This document shows, in pieces, positions 1 to 6,388 of a DNA stretch of 9,672 nt; the first letter of the stretch is position 1; each line of letters begins with the position of its first letter. The notes under the pieces are model-generated. The model was not told the DNA's origin, made no database searches, and worked only from the letters and a program-made list of their open reading frames with translations. Origin of the DNA: Bifidobacterium breve (GTDB taxonomy: Bacteria > Actinomycetota > Acidimicrobiia > IMCC26256 > PALSA-555). Location of the stretch: assembly GCA_945889545.1 (NCBI GenBank), contig CAMDCC010000091.1:1-9672 (forward strand), given 5' to 3'. The position numbers were made by a program, and so were the translations under genes.

Positions 1-2
1 CG

Positions 3-1340
3 ACGCGTGAGGCGACGCGCACGGTGCAAGGAGTCACCAAGAAGGCGATCGAGATCGTGGTCATCGTGCCCGACCTCGACGCGTTGCGCGCCAAAGGAAT
101 CAGCGTGTCCGACCAGACGACGGCCGACCTCGTTGACCAAGAGTGGCAGGGATTCGTGGACGCATTCGGACCCATCAACGGTCGCGAGATCGTGCTGAAG
201 ACCGTCGGGTGGGACCCGATCGATGCCACCTCGTTCGACAAGGCGTGCACCGCGGCGACACAGGACAACAAGCCGTTCGTCGTGCTCAACGGCACCGGGT
301 TCCAGATGTCGTCGGTCGGGTGCATCACCGTCGACAACGACACCCCGTTCATCTCGGGCGACATGGCGTACGGCGAACTCTTGAAGGCGTCCGGGAAGAA
401 CCTTCTGACGTTGGGTCTCCCCTCTGAGGTGGCCGCGACCGGAGCGGTCGAGCTGATCGTCGAGAACGAAACGGTTCCGAAGACTGCGAAGATCGGGATC
501 ATCTCCAACAACATCCCCGAGGTAAAGGCCGCCGGCGACACGCTCGAATCCGAGTTGACGAAGAACGGGTTCGATGTCGTCAGCAAGGTCGAGGTCAACG
601 GCCTCGCGGCTGACCTCGGGTTGCTCAATCGAGAGACGGCGGCCGCCGCGACGACGTTCCAGGCCGTGGGGGTCGACACCGTGTTCAACACGCAGTCGTT
701 CACGCAGACCGGCTCCTTCTTCTCCGAGGTGAAGAAGAACAACCTCGGCTTCAAGGTCTTCGCCATAGATGGGCAAGCCAATACGTGCACCCCCGTCTCG
801 GTGATGCGCGGGCCAAGCTCCGGTGCGGGGACCACGTGCATCACCGCGTGGGACGCTCGGGTCGCGACGACGGGTGACTCGATCAAGCCCGACTCAGCGT
901 TTGAAGCGAAGTGCCGCGAGCAGTTCGACGGAACGCGCCCGCTGCCGAGCCTGCCTGGCGGTGGGAACGGCATTTTTGAAACGGGTGGCGTGAAGTATCA
1001 GCAGGAACTCGTATCGAGCGAGTGCACGATCGTGAACCTTCTCTTGCCGGCAATCAAGAAGGCTGGCAAGAACGTCACGTGGGAGAAGGTGTACAAGAAT
1101 TTGCTCGCAACCAAGAGCGGACCCGCTGCGTTCCTCTCGGAGGGTAAGGGCAGCTTCGGGAAGAACAAGCTGTACTACGCGAACCCGGTGATGCACTACA
1201 CGCTGCTGGTGGCGCCGACCACGAAGACGGCGGACGCGAACGGTCTCTATGGCGGCTGCGGCACCCCTGCGCCGTGCTGGGTCTCGCAGGAAGTGAACGG
1301 GCAGGAGTGGTTCCCGATCTCCGGCAAGCCCAAGCTCTGA
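3..1340 (+). CDS. ABC transporter substrate-binding protein, type I periplasmic fold (5' end missing)
   Basis: Extracytoplasmic solute receptor of the branched-chain-amino-acid/amide ABC transporter type. The frame is open to the left edge and 445 residues are visible, so the signal peptide and perhaps a few mature residues lie outside the window. The GTG at 24 is probably internal. The order of elements fits a type I periplasmic binding protein: an opening strand (IEIVVIVPDL), a first-lobe segment ending in KPFVVLNGTG, a second-lobe strand (TAKIGIISNNIPEVKAAGDTLE), then VDTVFNTQSF and FKVFAIDGQ strands. Eight cysteines are spread through the visible part, including a C-terminal GGCGTPAPCW, which suggests disulfides in an exported protein. 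No permease or ATPase gene is in the window. The deacylase-like gene starts 22 nt downstream on the same strand, so the receptor may bind an amide-type substrate. That substrate is a guess; the family call is fairly secure. Confidence 0.85.
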   Translation, partial: TREATRTVQGVTKKAIEIVVIVPDLDALRAKGISVSDQTTADLVDQEWQGFVDAFGPINGREIVLKTVGWDPIDATSFDKACTAATQDNKPFVVLNGTGFQMSSVGCITVDNDTPFISGDMAYGELLKASGKNLLTLGLPSEVAATGAVELIVENETVPKTAKIGIISNNIPEVKAAGDTLESELTKNGFDVVSKVEVNGLAADLGLLNRETAAAATTFQAVGVDTVFNTQSFTQTGSFFSEVKKNNLGFKVFAIDGQANTCTPVSVMRGPSSGAGTTCITAWDARVATTGDSIKPDSAFEAKCREQFDGTRPLPSLPGGGNGIFETGGVKYQQELVSSECTIVNLLLPAIKKAGKNVTWEKVYKNLLATKSGPAAFLSEGKGSFGKNKLYYANPVMHYTLLVAPTTKTADANGLYGGCGTPAPCWVSQEVNGQEWFPISGKPKL

Positions 1341-1362
1341 CCTACCCCGAGGGCGGTCGGCA

Positions 1363-3081
1363 GTGCTCGATGTAGTCATCCGCGGCGGACAGGTCGTCGA
1401 TGGAACCGGCGCGGCATCACAACGCGCCGACGTCGGGATCCAGGGCGATCGGATCGTCGTCATCGGCGCGGTGGATGCCGAAGCCGCAACAACGATCGAC
1501 GCGACCGGCAAGGTGGTGGCGCCGGGATTCGTCGACGTGCATACGCACTACGACGCGCAGGTCTTCTGGGACGGCGCGCTCACGCCGTCTCCGTTGCACG
1601 GCATCACGACCGTATTCGCGGGAAATTGTGGCTTCACGATCGCGCCGCTGACCGACGACCCGGCAGACGGCGAGTACCTGATGCGCATGCTCGCGCGAGT
1701 CGAGGGGATGCCGATCGAGGCGCTGCGCACCGGTGTCCCCTGGGACTGGCAATCAAGCGCCGACTTCTTCGAACGGATCGACGGTCGCCTCGGGATCAAC
1801 GCGGGCTTCATGGTGGGGCACTCCGCGATACGGCGCGCCGTGATGCGGACCGAGGCTGTCGAGCGCGAGTCGACCCCCGACGAGCTCGACCAGATGCGCA
1901 CCCTGCTGCGAGACGGGTTGGAAGCGGGTGGGCTCGGGTTCTCGACGTCGTGGTCGCGCTCACACAACGACGCCGACGGCCACATGGTGCCCTCTCGCTA
2001 CGCGACACGCGAGGAGCTCATCGAGCTGTCGCTCGTCGCTGGGGAGTTCGAAGGAACGTCACTCGAGATGAACCCGAAGTCGGGCAACCTCGAGACCTGG
2101 ACGATGGAGCTCATGAGCGACATGTCGTCCGCGGCGCAGCGTCCGATCAATTGGAACCTGCTCGTCGTCAATGCGCGTGGCCTCGAGGAATGCGAGCGGC
2201 AACTCACGGCCGGGGACCACGCCGCCCGGCAGGGCGGCCGTGTGGTCGCACTCACGATCCCGGTGGGGGCCGGCCAATCGCGGCTGTCCTTCCACTCCGG
2301 AGTCCTGTTCGACTCGATGCCGACGTGGGACCAGGTCATGCTCCTCCCCCACGACGAAAAGCTTGCGGTGTTCCGCGACCCTGAGGCGCGCCAGCGGCTC
2401 GACGAAGCCGCGCAGAGCCCCGAGAACCCGACGCGCTACTTGGCGCATTGGGATCGACTGACGATCCTCGACGTGGTTGCGGACGAGAACGAGCAGTATG
2501 TGGGCAAGACGATCGGCGAGATCGCTGAAGCCGAAGGCCGCGAGACGTGGGACGTGATGTGCTCGATTGCACTCGCGGACGAGCTCTACACCGGGTTCGG
2601 GCTCATCTCGCGGCCCGACACCAACGACGACTGGAAGGCGCGTGCCCACGTGTGGCGAGACTCGCGGGCACTCGTGGGTGGCTCCGATGCTGGCGCCCAC
2701 CTCGACATGATGACCACGGCGGGGTATCCGACCAACATGCTCGCCGCCGTTCGCGACCACAACCTCATGGGCATAGAGGAGGCGGTGCACCTCCTCACCC
2801 AACGGCCGGCCGAGCTGTACGGCCTCCGCGATCGCGGAGTGCTGCGCGAAGGCTGGAAGTCCGACGTCGTCGTCTTCGACCCGGCGACGGTCGATGCCGG
2901 GCCGGTCGAGATGCGCTATGACCTCCCCGGCGGATCCGGTCGTCTCGTCAACGACTCAATCGGTATCGACCACGTGCTGGTCAACGGTGTGCCCATCGTC
3001 AGCGACGGTGCATTGACCGACGCGCGGTCCGGCGCGTTTCTCCGCTCCGGACGCGACACCACGAACCCCGCCCTGGACTGA
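1363..3081 (+). CDS. N-acyl-D-amino-acid deacylase-like amidohydrolase
   Basis: 572-residue cytoplasmic metal-dependent hydrolase of the amidohydrolase superfamily, D-aminoacylase branch. It opens with the usual small beta domain (LDVVIRGGQVVDGTG, APGFVDVHTHYD). H60 and H62 form the HxH metal motif, C89 in AGNCGFTIAPL matches the bridging cysteine of D-aminoacylases, and D442 in GSDAGAHLDMM matches the catalytic aspartate. The C-terminal part (LREGWKSDVVVFDP, HVLVNGVPIVSDG) returns to the beta domain. The segments that normally carry two further metal histidines read EMNPKSG (235-241) and INWNLL (262-267), with no histidine, so one metal site may be lost or rebuilt. The GTG start at 1363 has GAGGG 9 nt upstream and the protein begins as the family expects. 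It is probably cotranscribed with the binding-protein gene. The substrate could be an N-acyl amino acid or another amide and cannot be told from the sequence. Confidence 0.85.
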   Translation: MLDVVIRGGQVVDGTGAASQRADVGIQGDRIVVIGAVDAEAATTIDATGKVVAPGFVDVHTHYDAQVFWDGALTPSPLHGITTVFAGNCGFTIAPLTDDPADGEYLMRMLARVEGMPIEALRTGVPWDWQSSADFFERIDGRLGINAGFMVGHSAIRRAVMRTEAVERESTPDELDQMRTLLRDGLEAGGLGFSTSWSRSHNDADGHMVPSRYATREELIELSLVAGEFEGTSLEMNPKSGNLETWTMELMSDMSSAAQRPINWNLLVVNARGLEECERQLTAGDHAARQGGRVVALTIPVGAGQSRLSFHSGVLFDSMPTWDQVMLLPHDEKLAVFRDPEARQRLDEAAQSPENPTRYLAHWDRLTILDVVADENEQYVGKTIGEIAEAEGRETWDVMCSIALADELYTGFGLISRPDTNDDWKARAHVWRDSRALVGGSDAGAHLDMMTTAGYPTNMLAAVRDHNLMGIEEAVHLLTQRPAELYGLRDRGVLREGWKSDVVVFDPATVDAGPVEMRYDLPGGSGRLVNDSIGIDHVLVNGVPIVSDGALTDARSGAFLRSGRDTTNPALD

Positions 3082-3092
3082 CGCAGCCTCGG

Positions 3093-3527
3093 TCAGGCCC
3101 GTACCCATCTCGGCAGGGTGACGTCGTCGACTTGCTGGAAGACGACGCGGACTGGTTCGCCGATCCGGATCGTCGTGGGGTCGATGGAGTTGATCGCCGC
3201 GGTCTCATCCGCGATCAGGTTGCCGACGATCCGAATCGACGGATCTTCCTCGAGCTCCACGATGATCGCGTTGTACGGCGCGAGCTCGGCGTAGGCAGGC
3301 AGCAGCGGCGGGTGCGGAACGATGAACGACCAGATCGAGCCGCGGCCGTTGGTGGCGACCCACGTGACCTCGACCGATCGGCACGACGGGCACATCGGCC
3401 GTGGCGGCATGCGCCATTGACCACACGACCCGCACGCCTGGACGCGAAGCTCGCCGGCGGCAGTACCCGACCAGAAGCCGGCGGTGTCCTCGTCCTCGAC
3501 ATCGGGGAGCAGGAACGAGCCCTCCAT
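3093..3527 (-). CDS. DUF35 Zn-ribbon/OB-fold protein, partner of the adjacent thiolase-like protein
   Basis: 144-residue protein with a rubredoxin-like zinc ribbon (C32-x2-C35 and C46-x2-C49, CGSC...CPSC) followed by an OB fold (about 55-144). The N-terminal helix FWSGTAAGELRVQAC is typical. DUF35 proteins bind thiolase-like or hydratase partners that act on acyl-CoA; the best-known cases are the DUF35 domain of ChsH2 and its complex with the Ltp2 aldolase in steroid side-chain degradation. The ATG overlaps the thiolase-like gene's TGA by one base (TGATG), with GAGGA 6 nt upstream, so the two are translationally coupled and probably form one complex. No MaoC-type hydratase gene adjoins it, unlike the steroid clusters, so a steroid role is not supported. 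It converges on the amidohydrolase gene with an 11-nt gap and no visible terminator. Confidence 0.9.
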   Translation of the reverse strand: MEGSFLLPDVEDEDTAGFWSGTAAGELRVQACGSCGQWRMPPRPMCPSCRSVEVTWVATNGRGSIWSFIVPHPPLLPAYAELAPYNAIIVELEEDPSIRIVGNLIADETAAINSIDPTTIRIGEPVRVVFQQVDDVTLPRWVRA

Positions 3528-4690
3528 CAGGCGTCCTCAGTAAAGAGGATGGCGGAAGTCGGCACGCCCTCGCCGCTCGTCACGAGCGATACGCCGGCAC
3601 CCTCCACCTGACACGTCGACGTGCCGCGGATCTGCCGGACGCCCTCGAGCACCAGGTTGAAGCCGTGCACGTTCGCCTCCGACATACCGCCGCCTGACGT
3701 GTTCACCGGCAGCCGTCCGTTCGGCCATTCGATGTTGCCATCGTCGGTGAACGGTCCCCCTTCGCCCCGGTCACAGAAGCCGTAGCCCTCGAGCGAGAGG
3801 GGGATGAGCGGGCTGAACGCGTCGTAGAGCTGCGCGACTTTCACGTCATCCGGACCAACATCTGCGTTGGCCCACAGTCGGGTCGCAGCCGTCCACGCTG
3901 GTCCGCGCAGAGGGTCGGCGCAGAAGTAGTTCGTCATCACGTTGTGCTGCGGCGGGAGGCCTTGGGCGAACGCATGGATGTACACGGGCTTGTTCGCGCA
4001 GTCCTTCGCCCGGTCTGCCGACACGATGACGACCGCGAGTGCGCCATCGGTCTCGAGACAGTTGTCGAACAGGCACAGCGGCTCGGAGATCCACCGAGCG
4101 TTCATGTAGTCCTCACGCGACAACGTCTTGTGACCCATGGTCGCCACCGGGTTTCGGTTCGCGTGCTTTCGGAGCGCGATCGCCACGTTCGCGAGGTGAT
4201 CGCGTGTCGTGCCGAACTCATGCATGTGGCGTCTGGTGAGCAACGCGATCTCGTCGACCGGACGCACCACTCCAAATGGTCGGCTGAATTGCCACGAGCC
4301 CGGGATGCGCTGGTTCACCTTCGCCCACGGACGGCTGGTCTTCGACGCGCGCTTGCGGGCTCGCCAGGCGACGGCGACCTCGCATTGCCCGGTGGCCACG
4401 GCCAACGCGGCCTGGCCGGTCACGCCGCACCCTGCTCCCCCGCCATATCCGACCTGGGAGAAGTAGGTGATCTCGCCGAGGCCTACGTTGCGGGCGACAT
4501 CGACCTCCCGGCCATCCTCCATGTTGAACGAAGCCAGGCCGTCGACTTCGCTCGGCTTGATGCCGGCGTCGTCGAGCGCAGCGCTGATCGCCTGGCACGC
4601 GAGCGAGAGCTCCGTCGACTCGAGACCCTTGCCGAACGCGGTCTGCCCAATGCCGACAACAGCAGTGCGGCCCTTGAGGAATCCCGCCAC
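3527..4690 (-). CDS. Thiolase-fold lipid-transfer-like protein (acetyl-CoA acetyltransferase-like)
   Basis: 387-residue thiolase-superfamily protein of the SCP2/lipid-transfer branch, expected to act on acyl-CoA in the cytoplasm with the DUF35 protein encoded next. Family signs are the opening RTAVVGIGQTAFGKG, the glycine-rich GYGGGAGCG (81-89), RKHANRNPVA (175-184), CLETDGALAVV, AQLYDAFSP (286-294) and GGGMSEANVHGFN (333-345). The classical condensing-thiolase CGSG nucleophile motif is absent: the equivalent position falls in the glycine run, and C88 is about four residues later. Y289 and H342 fall in motifs conserved in the lipid-transfer branch, in which Ltp2-type members are retro-aldolases. 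Beta-oxidation thiolysis is therefore less likely than aldol cleavage or another acyl-CoA role. The GTG at 4690 has AGAAGG 8 nt upstream. An upstream GTG at 4747 would add 19 unfamily-like residues and lacks a ribosome site. A 9-bp inverted repeat lies about 75 nt upstream. Confidence 0.88.
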   Translation of the reverse strand: MAGFLKGRTAVVGIGQTAFGKGLESTELSLACQAISAALDDAGIKPSEVDGLASFNMEDGREVDVARNVGLGEITYFSQVGYGGGAGCGVTGQAALAVATGQCEVAVAWRARKRASKTSRPWAKVNQRIPGSWQFSRPFGVVRPVDEIALLTRRHMHEFGTTRDHLANVAIALRKHANRNPVATMGHKTLSREDYMNARWISEPLCLFDNCLETDGALAVVIVSADRAKDCANKPVYIHAFAQGLPPQHNVMTNYFCADPLRGPAWTAATRLWANADVGPDDVKVAQLYDAFSPLIPLSLEGYGFCDRGEGGPFTDDGNIEWPNGRLPVNTSGGGMSEANVHGFNLVLEGVRQIRGTSTCQVEGAGVSLVTSGEGVPTSAILFTEDA

Positions 4691-4765
4691 GAACGAGCCC
4701 TTCTGATCGCCACTGCCAGTCGGCGTCGTGGCCCGAGACCGCCGCACAGTAGCCCGGTGAGGCTG

Positions 4766-4789
4766 AATGTGACAGTCTCATGTCACATT
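4766..4789. promoter_or_regulatory. Perfect 9-bp inverted repeat, candidate operator
   Basis: Arms AATGTGACA (4766-4774) and TGTCACATT (4781-4789) are exact reverse complements around a 6-nt spacer GTCTCA. The element is A/T-richer than its surroundings. It lies between two divergent genes, 75 nt upstream of the thiolase-like GTG and 66 nt upstream of the AbrB-like ATG. On the minus strand a weak -10-like TACTGT (4751 to 4746) lies just downstream with no good -35, so a dimeric regulator bound here could block the thiolase/DUF35 promoter. The size and symmetry suit a TetR- or GntR-type dimer. It is not followed by a T-run, so it is not a terminator. Which gene it controls is inference. Confidence 0.55.
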
Positions 4790-4819
4790 TTGGCCCGAAT
4801 CCGAGCTCAGAGTCGCCGC

Positions 4820-4847
4820 TTGCCTTGTACGCGTGTACGACTACAAT
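4820..4847 (+). promoter_or_regulatory. Candidate promoter giving a leaderless AbrB-like transcript
   Basis: TTGCCT (4820-4825) and TACAAT (4842-4847) are separated by 16 nt and resemble sigma-70-type -35 and -10 boxes. Eight bases separate the -10 box from the A of the ATG at 4856, so transcription would begin at or next to the start codon. No ribosome-binding sequence precedes that ATG, which agrees with leaderless translation, common in actinobacteria. The promoter is predicted only from sequence. Confidence 0.5.
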
Positions 4848-4858
4848 GCATACGTATG
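4826..4858. promoter_or_regulatory. Repeated TGTACG units and a 10-bp palindrome over the AbrB-like start codon
   Basis: TGTACG occurs at 4826-4831 and again at 4834-4839, inside the promoter spacer. The perfect 10-bp palindrome CATACGTATG (4849-4858) covers the predicted transcription start and the ATG. All three share a TACG core. AbrB/MazE-type antitoxins usually repress their own operon by binding such elements, so this is a plausible autoregulatory operator. The assignment is inference. Confidence 0.4.
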
Positions 4859-5101
4859 GCTTCACAAGTATCGACTGCTCGGGTCTCTCACCGTGGCCAG
4901 ACCAGCCTTCCCGCTGACTTGCGGCACCGCTGGGGCATCGAGGACGGCGGCGAGGTTGCCTTCATCGATCTTGGTGACGTCGCGCTGATTCTGCCTGGAG
5001 GCACCGACGCGGCCCGGGCCGAACTGCGACGCGTTCTCTTGAACGGCGCGTACGAGATGGCGGTCGCCACCATCGACGACCCCGACCTTGCCGACCAATA
5101 G
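4856..5101 (+). CDS. AbrB/MazE/SpoVT-type DNA-binding protein, antitoxin-like
   Basis: 81-residue protein. Residues about 8-48 fit the AbrB/SpoVT swapped-hairpin DNA-binding fold: VSHRGQTSLPADLRHRWGIEDGGEVAFIDLGDVALILPGG, where RGQTSLPADLR matches the family's KGQvtiPkeiR pattern. The remaining residues form a short helix (DAARAELRRVLLNGAYEMA) and an acidic tail (IDDPDLADQ), as expected for an antitoxin that binds a partner through its C-terminus. The ATG at 4856 lacks a ribosome site but follows a good -10 box by 8 nt, so a leaderless message is likely. It overlaps the next gene by 14 nt. The role is probably to repress its own operon and to bind or neutralise the downstream product. A stand-alone transcription factor is the alternative. 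Confidence 0.8.
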   Translation: MASQVSTARVSHRGQTSLPADLRHRWGIEDGGEVAFIDLGDVALILPGGTDAARAELRRVLLNGAYEMAVATIDDPDLADQ

Positions 5102-5528
5102 CGTCCTCATCGACGACCGACTCCTCGTCGCCTATCTCCTCGACGCCAAGCTCGCACTCCCGAAGCGCGCAGAGTTACACACCACCGCCTATTGGTACTA
5201 CCGGGCGTGTCGCGCCGCGGTGGCGGGCAGCGTCGGACAGCTCTCGGGACCCTTCCGAGCCTTGCCAGCCGACGAGCAGGCCCGCGCCGTCGACGGGCTG
5301 CTCCAACTTCCCGAGAACGTTGGCCTCCTCGAAAGCCGCCGACTCGTCCCCGAGATGGCCGAGGTCGCGCGTCGCCACGCTCGGTTGAACCTGATGAACA
5401 TCGAGGCGACCGCCGCCGCGCGGCTGCTGTCGGCCCGCGTGCTGCTCTCACCACCGGCATCCAGAGGCATCCTCCCCGCGACGCTCACCCACGAGAACAT
5501 CGGCTGGGACACCCTCGACCGCGGTTGA
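5088..5528 (+). CDS. PIN-like protein with degenerate active site, partner of the AbrB-like protein
   Basis: 146-residue protein starting at a TTG inside the AbrB-like gene (14-nt overlap); no other in-frame start was found near it. The opening NSVLIDDRLLVAYLL resembles the first strand and helix of PIN-domain toxins (vliDtsvLvayL). The end, NIEATAAARLLSARVLLSPP followed by ENIGWDTL, resembles the PIN C-terminal half, where Dxx(A)AtA precedes a final strand. Of the four acidic residues of an active PIN ribonuclease, only D9/D10 and perhaps E106 can be placed. The central glutamate position falls in TTAYWYYRACRA, and the last aspartate is replaced by SPP. Cleavage of RNA by the normal mechanism is therefore doubtful. 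The gene order antitoxin-like then PIN-like, with overlap, is that of a VapBC/MazEF-type module. I recognise the architecture but not a named family, and the PIN assignment rests on pattern only. Confidence 0.62.
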   Translation: MPTNSVLIDDRLLVAYLLDAKLALPKRAELHTTAYWYYRACRAAVAGSVGQLSGPFRALPADEQARAVDGLLQLPENVGLLESRRLVPEMAEVARRHARLNLMNIEATAAARLLSARVLLSPPASRGILPATLTHENIGWDTLDRG

Positions 5529-6388
5529 GCAGAGCGGCGCCGAACGGCTGGACGAGATGCCTGGGAGGCGAATCGTCTTCCTCTAACGAGCATGGCAACA
5601 AGATTGCCGGGCGCTTCGACATCAGCGATCTCGGCAAAGGCCGGCTCCACCGTGGTGTGGCCCAAGCCGCGTTCGATGTCGTGACAGACGCAGATGGTTG
5701 GGCTACTGGTGATGGACTCCGTCTTCGGAGCACCTGCGACGATGCGGTCACGATTGGCGGCGACATCGATCACCCACCAGTTGCGCGTCGGGCGAACGTC
5801 GAACATGGCACCAACGTGGCGGTCGTAGATCCGCTCGAAGAGCTCGGCCTTCACATCTCGACCTGGGTCGGCCATCGCCCGAGCGTGCGCGGCGGTCGGC
5901 ACTCGAACGGTCTCCAAGCCTCGCTCAACCGCGAAGCGCAGGATGCTGTTGAGCAACAGCCGATCCCACCCGTCGAAGACCTTCTCGACGCGAGTCTTGA
6001 GCTGCCGGCGTCGCGAGATCCGCTGCACGACGTCCGAATGGTGCATCGAGGTGTAGAGATCTGAGCCACAGATCGTCATGCCCGCGGCCGCGACCTGCCC
6101 CTCCAGCCCGAACTGCTGGCGGTGCCAGATGATCTCGTCGTCGAAGAACAGCTCAGTGGGAAGCCCCTCGATCGCGCTCGGCAGCGCGAACAGCACGGCC
6201 TCCCACATCTGGTCGGGCTTGGGGTGCAGACCCGACCGGTAGGCGAACTTGTACCCGTCGAACACAGATTTCGGCAGGTAGAACGCGCGATGGGGAAAGA
6301 AATGCCGGCTTCGGTATCCGGCTCGGCGGAAATCAACGAGTCGGTCGGTCGAGAACTCACGAAAGCGCATCCCGCGGTCGTGGCTCAC
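5198..6388 (-). pseudogene. Polysaccharide-deacetylase-type protein, truncated after first NodB-like motif
   Basis: The GTG at 6388 overlaps the GT4 stop in a GTGA junction, so the gene belongs to the glycosyltransferase operon; an ATG at 6370 is an alternative start. Residues 1-266 (5591-6388) read as good protein, with segments such as LPTELFFDDEIIWHRQQFG and WDRLLLNSILRFAVERGLE. They end in ICVCHDIERGLGH (about 232-244), which resembles the first metal-binding motif of NodB polysaccharide deacetylases. Soon after ML (266), at about 5590, the frame turns into arginine/serine-rich sequence with rare AGA codons and runs 130 residues antisense to the PIN-like gene before stopping at 5198. The rest of the NodB domain is absent in all three minus-strand frames. 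The gene was therefore probably cut by a rearrangement that brought in the AbrB/PIN-like module. The N-terminal domain could still be made; its function is not recognised. Confidence 0.6.

Noticed and set aside
4691..4747. Longer thiolase-like protein starting at the GTG at 4747
   Set aside because: The added residues are not family-like and no ribosome site precedes it, whereas AGAAGG precedes the GTG at 4690.
4766..4789. CRP/FNR-type site
   Set aside because: The TGTGA and TCACA cores are separated by 10 bases, not the 6 of CRP-family sites.
3944..4855. Long plus-strand frame running antisense to the thiolase gene into the AbrB-like gene
   Set aside because: Only the last 81 codons look like protein. 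The rest is arginine-rich shadow of the thiolase-like gene, so the start was set at 4856.
5532..5546. Intrinsic terminator after the PIN-like gene (CGGCGCCG and GCCGAACGGC)
   Set aside because: The stems are very short, overlap each other, and no T-run follows on either strand.
4790..5590. Target-site duplication or inverted repeats flanking the AbrB/PIN-like module
   Set aside because: Comparing the two flanks by eye gave no convincing direct or inverted repeat, and no transposase or integrase is present.
5198..5766. Simple frameshift in the deacetylase gene instead of truncation
   Set aside because: The other minus-strand frames through this interval show no NodB-like sequence, so the missing part is absent, not shifted.
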